A DNA stretch of 40,259 nucleotides from Bacteroidota bacterium (GCA_018267285.1 JAFDYU010000024.1:1-40259); one strand, 5' to 3'. Positions 8,877 through 17,964 are shown, numbered from the stretch's first letter. Made by a program: numbers and translations. The notes: generated from the letters alone by a model not told the origin.

Positions 8877-9695
8877 ATGAACAAAGCCCAGCTTTTCGAG
8901 CAAATAAAAAAGAAAAAATCCTATCTCTGCATTGGCCTGGATACCGATTTGGAAAAAATTCCAAAACATCTGTTAAAATCGGAAGATCCCGTTTTCGAAT
9001 TTAACAAACAGATTATTGATGCCACGCATGAATTTTGTGTAGCCTACAAACCCAACACCGCCTTTTACGAAGCGTTGGGTGCAAGCGGATGGGTAAGCCT
9101 AAAGAAAACCCTCGACTACATTCCCAAAGATTGCTTCACCATTGCCGATGCCAAGCGGGGAGATATTGGAAACACGTCATCGCTTTATGCGCGTGCTTTT
9201 TTTAGGCAAATGGATTTTGATGCCATCACGGTGGCACCCTACATGGGCGAAGACTCAGTAAAGCCATTTCTGGAGTTTGAAGACAAGTGGGTGATCTTAT
9301 TAATCCACACATCAAACTCGGGCAGCACAGATTTTCAACGGATTGAAACACGCGATGGAAAATTTCTTTTTGAAGAAGTGATTTTCGCTTCCCAGCGATG
9401 GGCCACCCCCGACCGGATGATGTATGTGGTGGGTGCCACGCACCCCGAAAAATTTGAAGAAATACGAAAACTTGCACCCGATCATTTTTTCCTTGTGCCC
9501 GGTATTGGCGCACAAGGAGGGGACTTAGAAGCTGTTTCGAAGGCGGGCATGAACGAGCAATGCGGTTTGTTGGTCAATTCTTCAAGAGCAATAATTTATG
9601 CTTCGGCTAATGAAAATTTCGCGGATGCTGCCCGTAAAGAAGCGAAGACCGTGCAACTTCAAATGTCGAAGTTTTTAGAGTTATGGTGTAAATGA
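8877..9695 (+). CDS. pyrF: Orotidine 5'-phosphate decarboxylase
   Basis: A 272-residue protein that decarboxylates OMP to UMP, the last step of pyrimidine synthesis. The long form is the usual type in Bacteroidota and differs from the roughly 230-residue E. coli enzyme. The sequence shows the substrate-binding start [12 protein letters not shown], the catalytic Asp/Lys motif in [28 protein letters not shown], and the late phosphate-binding region PGIGAQGGD. The ATG at 8877 is preceded by terminator hairpin 8838-8866, so pyrF must have its own promoter, and the near-consensus TATTTTTA box leaves almost no 5' leader. The DUF2851 gene follows after 33 bases. Confidence 0.96.
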   Translation: MNKAQLFEQIKKKKSYLCIGLDTDLEKIPKHLLKSEDPVFEFNKQIIDATHEFCVAYKPNTAFYEALGASGWVSLKKTLDYIPKDCFTIADAKRGDIGNTSSLYARAFFRQMDFDAITVAPYMGEDSVKPFLEFEDKWVILLIHTSNSGSTDFQRIETRDGKFLFEEVIFASQRWATPDRMMYVVGATHPEKFEEIRKLAPDHFFLVPGIGAQGGDLEAVSKAGMNEQCGLLVNSSRAIIYASANENFADAARKEAKTVQLQMSKFLELWCK

Positions 9696-9728
9696 TAATA
9701 ATTTGACTGAGACACGAAAGCTCTTTTC

Positions 9729-11009
9729 ATGAACGAATCGTTTCTTCACTACATTTGGCAGCTGCAGTATTTCGATAAAAAAAATCTTGTCACAACAAAC
9801 GGTGAAGAAATTTCCGTTTTAAAAACCGGAACGCTGAATACAAACAGCGGCCCCGATTTTCAGATGGGCAAAGTCAGAATTGGTAAAGTAGAATGGATCG
9901 GAAACATTGAAGTGCACGTAAAAAGCTCCGATTGGTATGCCCATCATCACGAAACCGATCAGGCTTACGAAAACGTAGTGCTTCACCTGGTTTGGGAGAA
10001 CGATAAGCCGGTGTTTCGAAACGATCAATCTCCGCTGCCGGTACTTGAATTGAAAGGACGTGTTGATGAGTCGCTTTGGCACAGCTATAAAAAATTAATA
10101 AACAGCACTTCGGCTATTGCCTGCGAAAAGTTACTACCGCGAGTAGACCGGCTCATCAAGCTATCGATGCTCGATAAATCATTGATGCAGCGACTGGAGG
10201 CGAAAGCAGACAGTGTTATCGATTTGCTTCATCAAAACAAAGGTAGTTGGGAAGAAGTGACCTATCAGATTTTATCAAAAAACTTTGGCTTTAAAATAAA
10301 TACCGAGCCGATGTTTCAACTCAGTAAAAGTTTGCCCTACATCATCATTCAGAAACAAAACCATTTAATGCAAGTCGAAGCCTTGTTGTTTGGGCAAGCC
10401 GGGATGCTCGAAGTAAAACTGAAAGAGGATTACCCTTCTTTACTCTTTCGCGAATATCATTTGTTGGAGCAAAAATTTTCGTTGCACCATTTGAAACTAA
10501 AAGCTTCGCAATGGAAATTCCTACGGATGCGTCCCGCCAATTTTCCTACGTTGCGATTGGCACAATTCGCTTCTATACTTTTTCATTCTAAAAACATTTT
10601 CTCAAAAATTATCTCGGCAGAATCGTACCCAACTATTCTAAAAATATTTTCTCATTCGCAATCCGAGTACTGGAAAACACATTATCGTTTCGGGCAGAAA
10701 GCCAAGGGCGAAGTGGCCGCATTGGGCGAGGCGAGCGTACAAAACATTGTAATCAATTCGGTTGCACCTTTGCTGGTGGCGTACGGCAGGCACAAAGACG
10801 ATCAGCAGTATGCCGACCGGGCCGTTGCTTTGCTTCAGCAAATTCCGGCCGAAAAAAATACCATCACCAACAGATGGAAAGATTTAGATTGGAAAGTGAA
10901 AAATGCTTTTGATTCGCAGGCATTGATCGAACTGCACAACAATTTTTGCATGAAACGGCAGTGCCTAAATTGCGATATTGGCGCATCAATTTTAAAACCA
11001 CAATCATGA
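9729..11009 (+). CDS. DUF2851 family protein
   Basis: A 426-residue soluble protein with no signal peptide or membrane segment. The N-terminus (FLHYIWQLQYFDKKNL, then LNTNSGPDFQMGKV and IGNIEVHVKSSDWYAHHH) is characteristic of DUF2851, a family found across Bacteroidota with no established function. The conserved acidic and His residues in the N-terminal third (GPDF, EVHVKSSDW, HHHETDQAYENVVLH) resemble a nuclease-like core, but that is only an impression. The C-terminus has a CX4CX2C cluster (C407, C412, C415) that could bind metal. Its stop codon overlaps the ATG of the next gene (ATGA at 11006-11009), so translation is probably coupled. Confidence 0.85.
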   Translation: MNESFLHYIWQLQYFDKKNLVTTNGEEISVLKTGTLNTNSGPDFQMGKVRIGKVEWIGNIEVHVKSSDWYAHHHETDQAYENVVLHLVWENDKPVFRNDQSPLPVLELKGRVDESLWHSYKKLINSTSAIACEKLLPRVDRLIKLSMLDKSLMQRLEAKADSVIDLLHQNKGSWEEVTYQILSKNFGFKINTEPMFQLSKSLPYIIIQKQNHLMQVEALLFGQAGMLEVKLKEDYPSLLFREYHLLEQKFSLHHLKLKASQWKFLRMRPANFPTLRLAQFASILFHSKNIFSKIISAESYPTILKIFSHSQSEYWKTHYRFGQKAKGEVAALGEASVQNIVINSVAPLLVAYGRHKDDQQYADRAVALLQQIPAEKNTITNRWKDLDWKVKNAFDSQALIELHNNFCMKRQCLNCDIGASILKPQS

Positions 11010-12265
11010 AGTTGCTGTCGGTGGTTAGCGTGGTGTTGATTTTTGCACTTGTTTACTTCCTTGCGAAACGAGGGGGCGCAACCCGAAACAAATTATTTTG
11101 GAGTGCCTTTGCCTATCATGCTTTACTGGGTTTATCGGTTGGGCTCGTTTACCGATTTTATTATTCGGCTAACGACACCTGGGTTTTTTTCGATAACGCA
11201 TCAAAGCTTGCAAATCTTGCCATCCGGGATTTTCAAGTGTACCTGAAAATACTCTTCGACTTTAGCGAAGCGCAGAATCCGATCATTGAAATCGAAGATT
11301 TTCGCTCGATAATTTTTATCAAAATTCTGAGCCTATTTTGTTTGGCTTCGGGCAATAATTATTGGGTCTGCACATTGTATTTTTCCTTGATCTCCTTTTT
11401 GTCTTCGTGGTTTTTGTTTCAAAGGATTATTAAATTTTTTCTGGATTCAACGGCCGCTGCAACATTGGCTTTCTTGTTTTTTCCATCGGTTGTTTTTTGG
11501 AGCAGTGGCATAGAAAAAGAAACGTTAAGTCTTGCTTCCTTGTATGTGCTATCGGCTATTCTTCTCAATGTTTTTTATGAAAGAAAAATAAGAAGTAGCC
11601 TTTGGGCGATGGGGTTGGTGGCAACCTTAATAGTCTGGACTCTGAAATACTATTGGGCTGCTGTTTTTTTTGTGGCAGGGTTAAGCCTGCTGCTGGTACA
11701 AGTGCTGGTAAAAAAATACCCGAGGGCACAAAACCATTTTACGCTATTTTATTTGGTTTGCTTAACGGTTTTAGGAATCGGTGCGAGCTTCCTGCATCCT
11801 AATTTTAACTTGAGGTATGTTCTTGAGGTGGTCGTTTCCAATCACGATGAGTTTGTGGCCATCTCAAGCAATGAAAACTTAATTCATTATGATAATTTAT
11901 CGCCTACTGTTACCAGCGCATTAATCAACGCACCTTGGGCACTGGTATCGGGGTTGTTTCGCCCGTTCATCAATGAAGGGCAAGGAGCATTTGGGTTTTT
12001 GGCTTCGGTAGAAAACTTTTTTATTCTGCTGTTGTTTTTCGGATCCTTTGGAATTTTTATACAAAAAATGAAAAGACCGAGTCTTCTGTTTTTGTCCGTA
12101 GCCTGTTATTCCACAGTGCTTTGTATTTTTCTTGCCATCGCAACACCCAATTTGGGCACACTCTCACGATACCGCGTTGGCTTTTTACCCTTTCTGGTTT
12201 TTATTCTTGCGTATAAAAACCCATTGGTTGACGTTGTGGTAAAGCGGCTCAACGTTAAAGTTTAA
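11006..12265 (+). CDS. Polytopic membrane protein, glycosyltransferase/polymerase-like topology
   Basis: A 419-residue protein from ATG 11006, which overlaps the stop of the DUF2851 gene. The frame is open upstream to 10946, but an earlier start would lie inside DUF2851 and put polar residues before the first membrane helix. I count about ten hydrophobic segments. The first begins MKLLSVVSVVLIFALVYF. A longer extramembrane stretch lies near the middle (HPNFNLRYVLEVVVSNHDEF), and the end carries TPNLGTLSRYRVGFLPFLVF, a pattern I associate with Bacteroidota inner-membrane proteins of surface-polysaccharide loci (EpsG or Wzy-like, GT-C-like). I cannot name the family. Between DUF2851 and a NeuD/PglD-like acyltransferase, a role in envelope glycan synthesis is a reasonable guess. 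Confidence 0.7.
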   Translation: MKLLSVVSVVLIFALVYFLAKRGGATRNKLFWSAFAYHALLGLSVGLVYRFYYSANDTWVFFDNASKLANLAIRDFQVYLKILFDFSEAQNPIIEIEDFRSIIFIKILSLFCLASGNNYWVCTLYFSLISFLSSWFLFQRIIKFFLDSTAAATLAFLFFPSVVFWSSGIEKETLSLASLYVLSAILLNVFYERKIRSSLWAMGLVATLIVWTLKYYWAAVFFVAGLSLLLVQVLVKKYPRAQNHFTLFYLVCLTVLGIGASFLHPNFNLRYVLEVVVSNHDEFVAISSNENLIHYDNLSPTVTSALINAPWALVSGLFRPFINEGQGAFGFLASVENFFILLLFFGSFGIFIQKMKRPSLLFLSVACYSTVLCIFLAIATPNLGTLSRYRVGFLPFLVFILAYKNPLVDVVVKRLNVKV

Positions 12266-12277
12266 CAAGTCAATTTT

Positions 12278-12285
12278 TATCTTTG
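12278..12285 (+). promoter_or_regulatory. Bacteroidota -7 box before the NeuD-like gene
   Basis: TATCTTTG is a perfect TAnnTTTG match that ends only 4 bases before the ATG at 12290. If used, the transcript would have essentially no leader. Confidence 0.45.
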
Positions 12286-12289
12286 TACC

Positions 12290-12925
12290 ATGAAAAACCC
12301 CGTAATCATTTTTGGAGCCAATGCTCTTGGCCGATCGGTCAAAGAAATTTTTGACAAGAACGGTGTAGTAGTTTACGGTTTTTTGGACGATGATAAAAAA
12401 CTGCATCAAAAAGAAATTGACGATGCAACGGTGTTGGGTGCAACCGATGACGATGGCTTTTTGAAATTGATTGGTAAAAAGTGCGAAGCATTTATTGCCA
12501 CCGATGACAATAAACTTCGGAAAAACCTCGTGAAGATGGTGCAAGAAGTTCGGCACCTACAACCTGTAAATGCCGTCCACCCACAGGCACAAATTTCTGC
12601 TAAAGCGGAAATTGGTTATGGTAATTTTTTTGACTGCGCAGCTTACCTCGGCCCGGGCAGCAAAACCGGAAGCCATTGCCTCATTCATGCCAACGTATTT
12701 ATCGGAGCAGAAACCACCCTCGGAGATTTCGTTCAAATTGGGGTTGGCAGCAACATCAATTCGGGGGTAATCATTGAAGATGAAGCCTTCATTGGGTCGG
12801 GCGTTACAATAGTTTCGGGTGTAAACATTGGCAAAGGCGCGCGCATTGGCGCAGGCTCGGTAGTGATTGCTTCGGTAAAACCCGGAGAAACGGTTTTTGG
12901 AAATCCTGCTCAACCGATTAAATAA
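12290..12925 (+). CDS. NeuD/PglD-like sugar O/N-acyltransferase
   Basis: A 211-residue protein. The N-terminus is a Rossmann-like substrate-binding domain (PVIIFGANALGRSVKEIF, then YGFLDDD). From about residue 95 a left-handed beta helix of hexapeptide repeats begins (AQISAKAEIGYGNF, TTLGDFVQIGVGSNINSGVIIEDEAFIGSG), ending in the typical GNPAQPIK. This is the layout of PglD and NeuD, which use acetyl-CoA to acetylate nucleotide-linked amino sugars or sialic acid. The catalytic His of PglD-type enzymes would be expected in the helix; H129 in SHCLIHANVFIG is the nearest candidate. The substrate is unknown, because no sugar-nucleotide biosynthesis genes are nearby. The start is fixed by the first Rossmann strand. 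Confidence 0.87.
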   Translation: MKNPVIIFGANALGRSVKEIFDKNGVVVYGFLDDDKKLHQKEIDDATVLGATDDDGFLKLIGKKCEAFIATDDNKLRKNLVKMVQEVRHLQPVNAVHPQAQISAKAEIGYGNFFDCAAYLGPGSKTGSHCLIHANVFIGAETTLGDFVQIGVGSNINSGVIIEDEAFIGSGVTIVSGVNIGKGARIGAGSVVIASVKPGETVFGNPAQPIK

Positions 12926-12954
12926 AATTTTTTACGGTTGAAGAAGCGCTGCGG

Positions 12955-14367
12955 TTACGACCCAATATGGATTTTGTATTCTTCGTAGCGCTGCAATACT
13001 TTTTTAACATACCAAGCCGGACCATCGCATCGGCAATAGCCGGCCGAAGCAAGCGCATCGCGGTAGTATTTTGGATTTGATTTTTGAACCAAATAATATT
13101 CTACGTTATCCTCCCACACATCGGTTTTTTTCCCGTATTTTTTTGTCAGCCGTTGTGCATCGATAACGTGGTTAACGCCTACGTTGTACGAAGCGAGCAC
13201 AAACTTCGTTCGTTCGTTTTCATTGGCTACCGTTTTCTTCCAATAGTCATCCAAAAATTTTAAAAACCGAACGCCCACTTGAATATTCTGGTTAGGATTC
13301 CACAAATTGCGCACGCCAAACAATTCACCGGTTTCGGGCAGTACCTGCATCAGGCCAATAGCCCCAACCCACGATTTTACGTAGGGTTTGAAATTTGATT
13401 CCTGATACACCACCGAGGCCAGCAGCCGCCAATCCCAACCTAATTTTTTGGCTTCTTGTTTTAAGGCATCGTCATACGGAGATAATTTTTCGGTACGCGT
13501 AGAGGAGTAGTTGCTGAACGCCACCTCAAGCGAGAACCGGGGGCTTTCGAAATATTTTTCATGAATAATTTTAAGCGTACCGTTTTTTTTGATGCGTGCA
13601 ATCCATCGATTGATGGAAGCACCGAGTTCGGGTGAATTCTTCCGCACAGCCCAGGCAATTTGCTGAGGCAGGCTTAGTACGGTAGCAATGTCGATGTCCG
13701 GATAATAAAATTGATTGACCTGCGCAAACATCTGATCGGTTACGGTGTATTCGATTTCGCCTTGCGCCACTTCGCGAATGAGCGACTCGGTTTCGGCACT
13801 GTCTTCGTGAAGGATAATTTTGCCGCCAATTTCGTGCGAGAGGTGCTCCATCCGTTCTTGAAACGATGACCCTTTGATTACATAAACATCTTTGCCGATG
13901 AGTTGGGTGGGGTCGCGGAGCAGGCTTTGTTCCAGCTGATCGGCTGTAAGCTTGTGCCAGCCCGCAGGCCTGCGCTGCACCAGCACTTGGTGCGTGTTGA
14001 AAAATGAATTCGTAAACGAAACAAAACCTGTTCTGTTTTGGGTGAGCGTAAGCGGAAAGGCAATCAAATCACCTTCACCACGGTTGAGTTTGTCTATCGC
14101 TTCTTCAACACCGGATATAACTTTGATTTTGATATCTACCTTTAAATCTTTTGCAAGGTTTTGAAGCAGTTCGTATTCATAACCCATGGGCCGGCCTTTG
14201 TAAATAAAATAGCTCACCGAGTTGTTGTCGAGCAGGGCCGTGATGAAGCCTCGGTGGCGGATGGAGTCCAGGTCTCTCGTTAATACAGGGTCTTGTGCAA
14301 AAGGAGCTTTTTTTGTGCAATCGAAGAGTGAGCAGATCAAGCAAAAAATAAAAATGCGCAAGGCCAT
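12955..14367 (-). CDS. MltF-like membrane-bound lytic murein transglycosylase
   Basis: A 470-residue protein from ATG 14367. The frame is open upstream to 14451, but that extension would run through terminator hairpin 14395-14425. A hydrophobic N-terminus ends in SLFDC (C17), a poor but possible lipobox. Residues about 30-275 form a family 3 extracellular solute-binding domain (RGFITALLDNN, GEGDLIAFPLT). Residues about 300-440 form an SLT lysozyme-like domain with catalytic Glu323 in VVYQESNFKP, then GAIGLMQVLPETG and LASYNVG. The fusion is that of MltF, which cleaves peptidoglycan to 1,6-anhydromuropeptides; in MltF the solute-binding domain acts as a regulatory module. Near the C-terminus there is an unusual GYCRC pair. 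The gene is probably a single-gene unit ending tail to tail with the NeuD-like gene. Confidence 0.92.
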   Translation of the reverse strand: MALRIFIFCLICSLFDCTKKAPFAQDPVLTRDLDSIRHRGFITALLDNNSVSYFIYKGRPMGYEYELLQNLAKDLKVDIKIKVISGVEEAIDKLNRGEGDLIAFPLTLTQNRTGFVSFTNSFFNTHQVLVQRRPAGWHKLTADQLEQSLLRDPTQLIGKDVYVIKGSSFQERMEHLSHEIGGKIILHEDSAETESLIREVAQGEIEYTVTDQMFAQVNQFYYPDIDIATVLSLPQQIAWAVRKNSPELGASINRWIARIKKNGTLKIIHEKYFESPRFSLEVAFSNYSSTRTEKLSPYDDALKQEAKKLGWDWRLLASVVYQESNFKPYVKSWVGAIGLMQVLPETGELFGVRNLWNPNQNIQVGVRFLKFLDDYWKKTVANENERTKFVLASYNVGVNHVIDAQRLTKKYGKKTDVWEDNVEYYLVQKSNPKYYRDALASAGYCRCDGPAWYVKKVLQRYEEYKIHIGS

Positions 14368-14394
14368 GATGGAAGATAGCCAATACCACAAAAT

Positions 14395-14425
14395 AAAAAA
14401 AGGCCGCAGTAATACGGCCTTTTTT
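14395..14425 (-). terminator. Terminator after the TonB-dependent receptor gene
   Basis: GGCCG at 14402-14406 pairs with CGGCC at 14415-14419, extended by A/T pairs on both sides (A run 14395-14401, T run 14420-14425). On the minus strand it ends in a long T run, 19 bases past the receptor stop codon. It separates the receptor from the downstream MltF-like gene. Confidence 0.85.
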
Positions 14426-14443
14426 GTTCGTGAAATGAAATGG

Positions 14444-17400
14444 TTAATCAAAAATATACCTCACGCCCAATTGCATTTGCCAGCGCGATAACAACCCAAG
14501 GTCGTTTCTAAACGAACTGGTGAGTGGTGTTTTGTTCTTAGCGTCAAGGTAAGGATATTGGAACTGCGGTGTGCCGGTAGCATCATATCCTCTAAATGTC
14601 AGCAAGTTAGATCGGTTAGGCGCATGGTACACACCCCATTTGTTGTTGATCATATTACCAACGTTAAATATATCCACACTCAACTGTAGTGTGTTTCTGT
14701 GTTTTTTTTCTTTGCCCACGTAAACATAAAAATCCTGAAGTACACGTAAGTCCAACTGACCGCGCCAGGGCTGTATGCCACCGTTGCGCTCGGCATATTG
14801 GCCTCTGCGATTTTTCAGATAACTGTCTTGATTGATGTAAGCATCTAAATCGGTCCATTGCTGTGCAGCGGTATAAGTGTAGGGGTTACCACTTCCATCT
14901 GTACCATTAATATCAAGTAATTTAATCTCACTTGAATTGCGGGGCACATAGATCAGGTCATTGTTGCCTCCGGTATTGTCTCCGTTCATATCGCCCGAAT
15001 AAACATAAGAGAAGCGGCCCGATTGTGCGAGCGAATAGAATGCTCCAACAGAAGTGGCAAACTTTCCGCCATATTCCTTGCGGTAATTAAGCGAAGCGAT
15101 GATCCGGTTTTGCAGCAAAAAGTTAGAGTAACCCAACACATTGTTATTGGGGTTGCCCGATACCTGGCGGTCGCGCCAGATGGACTGAGCAATGGAACCA
15201 CCATCGTTCACCGATTGAGCCTGAGTATAGGTGTAAGCCACCATGGCATCAAGCCCGTTGCTGAATGCTTTTTTAAATTGAACCGTCCCAAAGTAACTAT
15301 ATCCTTTATTAGTGTTGCTCATTAAAATAGCATCGGTAACATTCGGATTGATACGTGTATTTGCTGTGCTGTTGGAAGTACCGGAAGGGAATGTTTTGTA
15401 ATAAACAGGCCTGTTATCGGCACCGTTGGCATTAAAGGTTGGATCGGGCAAATTTACGTTTCGGTGGTACACCGCGTTGATGTCTTTGGTGTAAACCAAG
15501 TCCAATGAACCGATAACTCCCCACGGTAATTTTTGATCGATGGCAATGTTGGTTCTCCATACCTGAGGAAACCTGAAATTGTTGTCGGTAACTGCGAGGT
15601 TGTATGACGGACTGGCTGAGGCGGCTGGGTTGCCATTTTTTCCGGGTCGGTACGCATCAACACTTGGGTTGAAAACTAAATTGGCAGCGGTTGCATTTGC
15701 CTGTGAGTATTGCCGTGAATTAAATAACAAGCCGTTGTTGCTGGCTTGATTTGAAATCCATACATAAGGCACACGGCCGGTGAATATGCCGGATCCTCCA
15801 CGAATTTGAGTGGTGCGGTCGCCCTTCACATCGTAGTTGAACCCAACGCGGGGAGACCAAAGTACTTGCGATTTTTGCACCTGGCTGGTATTGATTTGAG
15901 CACCTCCCGAAAATTGATAGCCGGCTGCCTGGGTGTTTTGCCCAACTGTAGTATTGATCACAGGCATGTCGGCACGCAAGCCAAGCGTAACATTCAGTTT
16001 GCTGTTGATTTCGTATTTATCCTGCGCATATAAACCCAGCTGGAAAGCCTTGACTTTTACCAACGGGAAAGAACCATCCGGTGCTGTGGAATATCCCAAT
16101 TGGTACTGGCGAATAGATCCTACGTTTCCGGCAGCACTTGAGTAAAAATCTGCGAGCGAGTTGTAAGAATATACGCCATAGTAATAAGGATCGAAGCCAT
16201 TTTCAAATTGATAAAACTCGTTGTAGGTACCGATAGTGATCGTATGCTTGTCTTTGTAGATGTCGAAATTATCTGAGATTTGAAATACGTTGGTGTTCAA
16301 AATGTTATTGGCGGAAAAGGGTTCGTAACCAAACGAAGTCAGGTTTTGACCAGAACCGTTGCCAATGTCAACCAGCGGGAAAACGCCACCGCCATTGGGT
16401 GTACCCCTGAAATCGCGGAAAGCAGTGTACCCAATCTGGAATTTGTTGGTAAAACCGCTGCCAAACGTACTGTTTAATTCTGCAATGACAGAGTTCAGGT
16501 TGTTGTTGATTCTATAATATGCTCCCAAAAAAGGAAGGCCAAACTGACCCGGTGCCCGCCCGCCATAAAGATTGCCGCTATTGCTGGGGTTTTGGTCTTT
16601 GTACGATTTCAGATAATTGTACTTGATGGCAAACTTATGTTTGGTACTAATGTTCCAGTCTATTTTAAAAGTGACTTTGTCGCTGTTTTGCGCCAGGTTG
16701 TAGTTTTGAAAGGGCCCGGCATTGTAGCTGTAATTGCTGCTCAAAAAGTTAGAGAGGGAATCGAGTGTAGATGCATTCACCTGAGATACCGTACCGCCAC
16801 TTACATAAGGATCGGAGGGAGTAGCTGCCGAGAAGGTTGTGCCGGGCACAGTTTGGCGCTCACGTTCATAACTGCTGAAGAAAAACAATTTGTTCTTAAT
16901 GATGGGAGCGCCTAAACGTGCACCCATGTTGCTAAAAGCAAAGTCACTGTACGGGTTTGATGCACCGGCAATATTGCTACCCACCAGATTTTGGTTACGG
17001 GTAAAGTAATAAACGGAACCCACTACATCGTTAGTACCGCTTCGGGTTACCACGTTAACACCGGCACCTGTAAAGCTACCTTGGGTTACATCATAAGGGG
17101 CGATGGAGGTAGTGATCTGGTCAACGGCATCCAAACTGATAGGCTGTGCATTGGTTTGCCCACCTACCGTGCCCGAAAGACCAAAAGCATTGTTGAAAAG
17201 AGCACCATCAATGGTGATGTTGTTGTAGCCATCGCTTCGGCCGGCAAAACCGTTGCCGTTGGCCTGAGGAGTCATACGCACGTAGTCGTTAAAGCTACGC
17301 GAGATGGTTGGCAGGCGAGTGATGACGCGGTTTGAAATGTTAGTGGAAGCGCCCGTGCGGCCCGAGTTCATTACCGGATCTACCGAGCCCGATACCACCA

Positions 17401-17755
17401 CCTCAGCCAATTGAGCGGCATCTTCAGACATGGCAAAATCCACATTGGTGGTATTACCCAATTCCAAAAAGAGGCCATCTTTTTCCTGAGTTTTGTAGCC
17501 CAAAAAAGTTACGGAGAGTTTGTAGGGGCCACCTACACGCGCATTGGGGATAACGTATCGCCCGTCAGCACGTGCAGTTGTTCCATATTGAGTGCCCGAA
17601 GGCTGGTGTACGGCTATAATGTTTGCGCCAGGCATTACCGTGCCATTTGCATCTTTTATAAACCCGATGAACGTGGCCGTGGTCACGCCTTGTGCATAAA
17701 GCCCTGCACAGGTAACAAGTGCCAGCAGAACTGTTGCCAGTAATTTTTTATTCAT
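14444..17755 (-). CDS. Oar-like TonB-dependent outer-membrane receptor
   Basis: An 1103-residue protein. Signal peptide MNKKLLATVLLALVTCAGLYAQ is followed by a carboxypeptidase-regulatory-like beta-sandwich domain (about 27-110: GFIKDANGTVMPGANI, YVIPNARVGGPYKLSVTFLGY). A plug domain spans about 120-245 (SRSFNDYVRMTPQANGNGF, YNNITIDGA, SLDAVDQITTSIAPYD, VVTRSGTND). A long beta barrel ends in LQLGVRYIFD with the terminal aromatic. The pattern of an N-terminal regulatory-like domain, the DQI.....PYDV segment and a large barrel matches Oar-type proteins of Bacteroidota and myxobacteria. There is no SusD partner next to it, so it is not a standard polysaccharide utilisation pair. The substrate is unknown. 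The gene has its own promoter box and terminator. Confidence 0.93.
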   Translation of the reverse strand: MNKKLLATVLLALVTCAGLYAQGVTTATFIGFIKDANGTVMPGANIIAVHQPSGTQYGTTARADGRYVIPNARVGGPYKLSVTFLGYKTQEKDGLFLELGNTTNVDFAMSEDAAQLAEVVVSGSVDPVMNSGRTGASTNISNRVITRLPTISRSFNDYVRMTPQANGNGFAGRSDGYNNITIDGALFNNAFGLSGTVGGQTNAQPISLDAVDQITTSIAPYDVTQGSFTGAGVNVVTRSGTNDVVGSVYYFTRNQNLVGSNIAGASNPYSDFAFSNMGARLGAPIIKNKLFFFSSYERERQTVPGTTFSAATPSDPYVSGGTVSQVNASTLDSLSNFLSSNYSYNAGPFQNYNLAQNSDKVTFKIDWNISTKHKFAIKYNYLKSYKDQNPSNSGNLYGGRAPGQFGLPFLGAYYRINNNLNSVIAELNSTFGSGFTNKFQIGYTAFRDFRGTPNGGGVFPLVDIGNGSGQNLTSFGYEPFSANNILNTNVFQISDNFDIYKDKHTITIGTYNEFYQFENGFDPYYYGVYSYNSLADFYSSAAGNVGSIRQYQLGYSTAPDGSFPLVKVKAFQLGLYAQDKYEINSKLNVTLGLRADMPVINTTVGQNTQAAGYQFSGGAQINTSQVQKSQVLWSPRVGFNYDVKGDRTTQIRGGSGIFTGRVPYVWISNQASNNGLLFNSRQYSQANATAANLVFNPSVDAYRPGKNGNPAASASPSYNLAVTDNNFRFPQVWRTNIAIDQKLPWGVIGSLDLVYTKDINAVYHRNVNLPDPTFNANGADNRPVYYKTFPSGTSNSTANTRINPNVTDAILMSNTNKGYSYFGTVQFKKAFSNGLDAMVAYTYTQAQSVNDGGSIAQSIWRDRQVSGNPNNNVLGYSNFLLQNRIIASLNYRKEYGGKFATSVGAFYSLAQSGRFSYVYSGDMNGDNTGGNNDLIYVPRNSSEIKLLDINGTDGSGNPYTYTAAQQWTDLDAYINQDSYLKNRRGQYAERNGGIQPWRGQLDLRVLQDFYVYVGKEKKHRNTLQLSVDIFNVGNMINNKWGVYHAPNRSNLLTFRGYDATGTPQFQYPYLDAKNKTPLTSSFRNDLGLLSRWQMQLGVRYIFD

Positions 17756-17787
17756 AAGCTTAGGTTTTAGTTTTAGGTTTTCGAAAC

Positions 17788-17816
17788 CAAAAATATCTTA
17801 ATTAATCATTACAAAA
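17788..17816 (-). promoter_or_regulatory. Promoter of the TonB-dependent receptor gene
   Basis: The minus strand reads TTTTG (17812-17816), a 16-base spacer and TATTTTTG (17788-17795), matching the Bacteroidota -33/-7 pattern, 32 bases before the ATG at 17755. The 209-base gap to the ABC gene at 17965 holds this promoter and the opposite one, and I see nothing else in it. Confidence 0.55.
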
Positions 17817-17922
17817 CCAACGACAGCGTTAAATCTTAAAAACATTTTATTAACACCACGGCAACAAAGGCCGAAACCGTTTGCAGAGCTTAAAAAACCA
17901 GCCTGAGCCGCTATTATTTTCG

Positions 17923-17930
17923 CATCTTTG
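17923..17930 (+). promoter_or_regulatory. Possible -7 box for the first ABC half-exporter
   Basis: CATCTTTG matches TAnnTTTG at 7 of 8 informative and spacer positions and lies 34 bases before the ATG at 17965. This is weaker than the other boxes. Confidence 0.25.
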
Positions 17931-17964
17931 CAACCCTGGATTTCCTAATTGTGTTTAATCGGCC

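Noticed and set aside
8157-8969. A 270-codon minus-strand open frame across the lolA-like gene and the start of pyrF
   Set aside because: It runs antisense through two well-supported genes and through the terminator at 8838-8866, and the translation has no domain-like pattern.
12926-12954. Possible terminator between the convergent NeuD-like and MltF-like genes
   Set aside because: The region contains repeated CGGTT and a short AGCGCT palindrome, but no proper stem followed by a T run.
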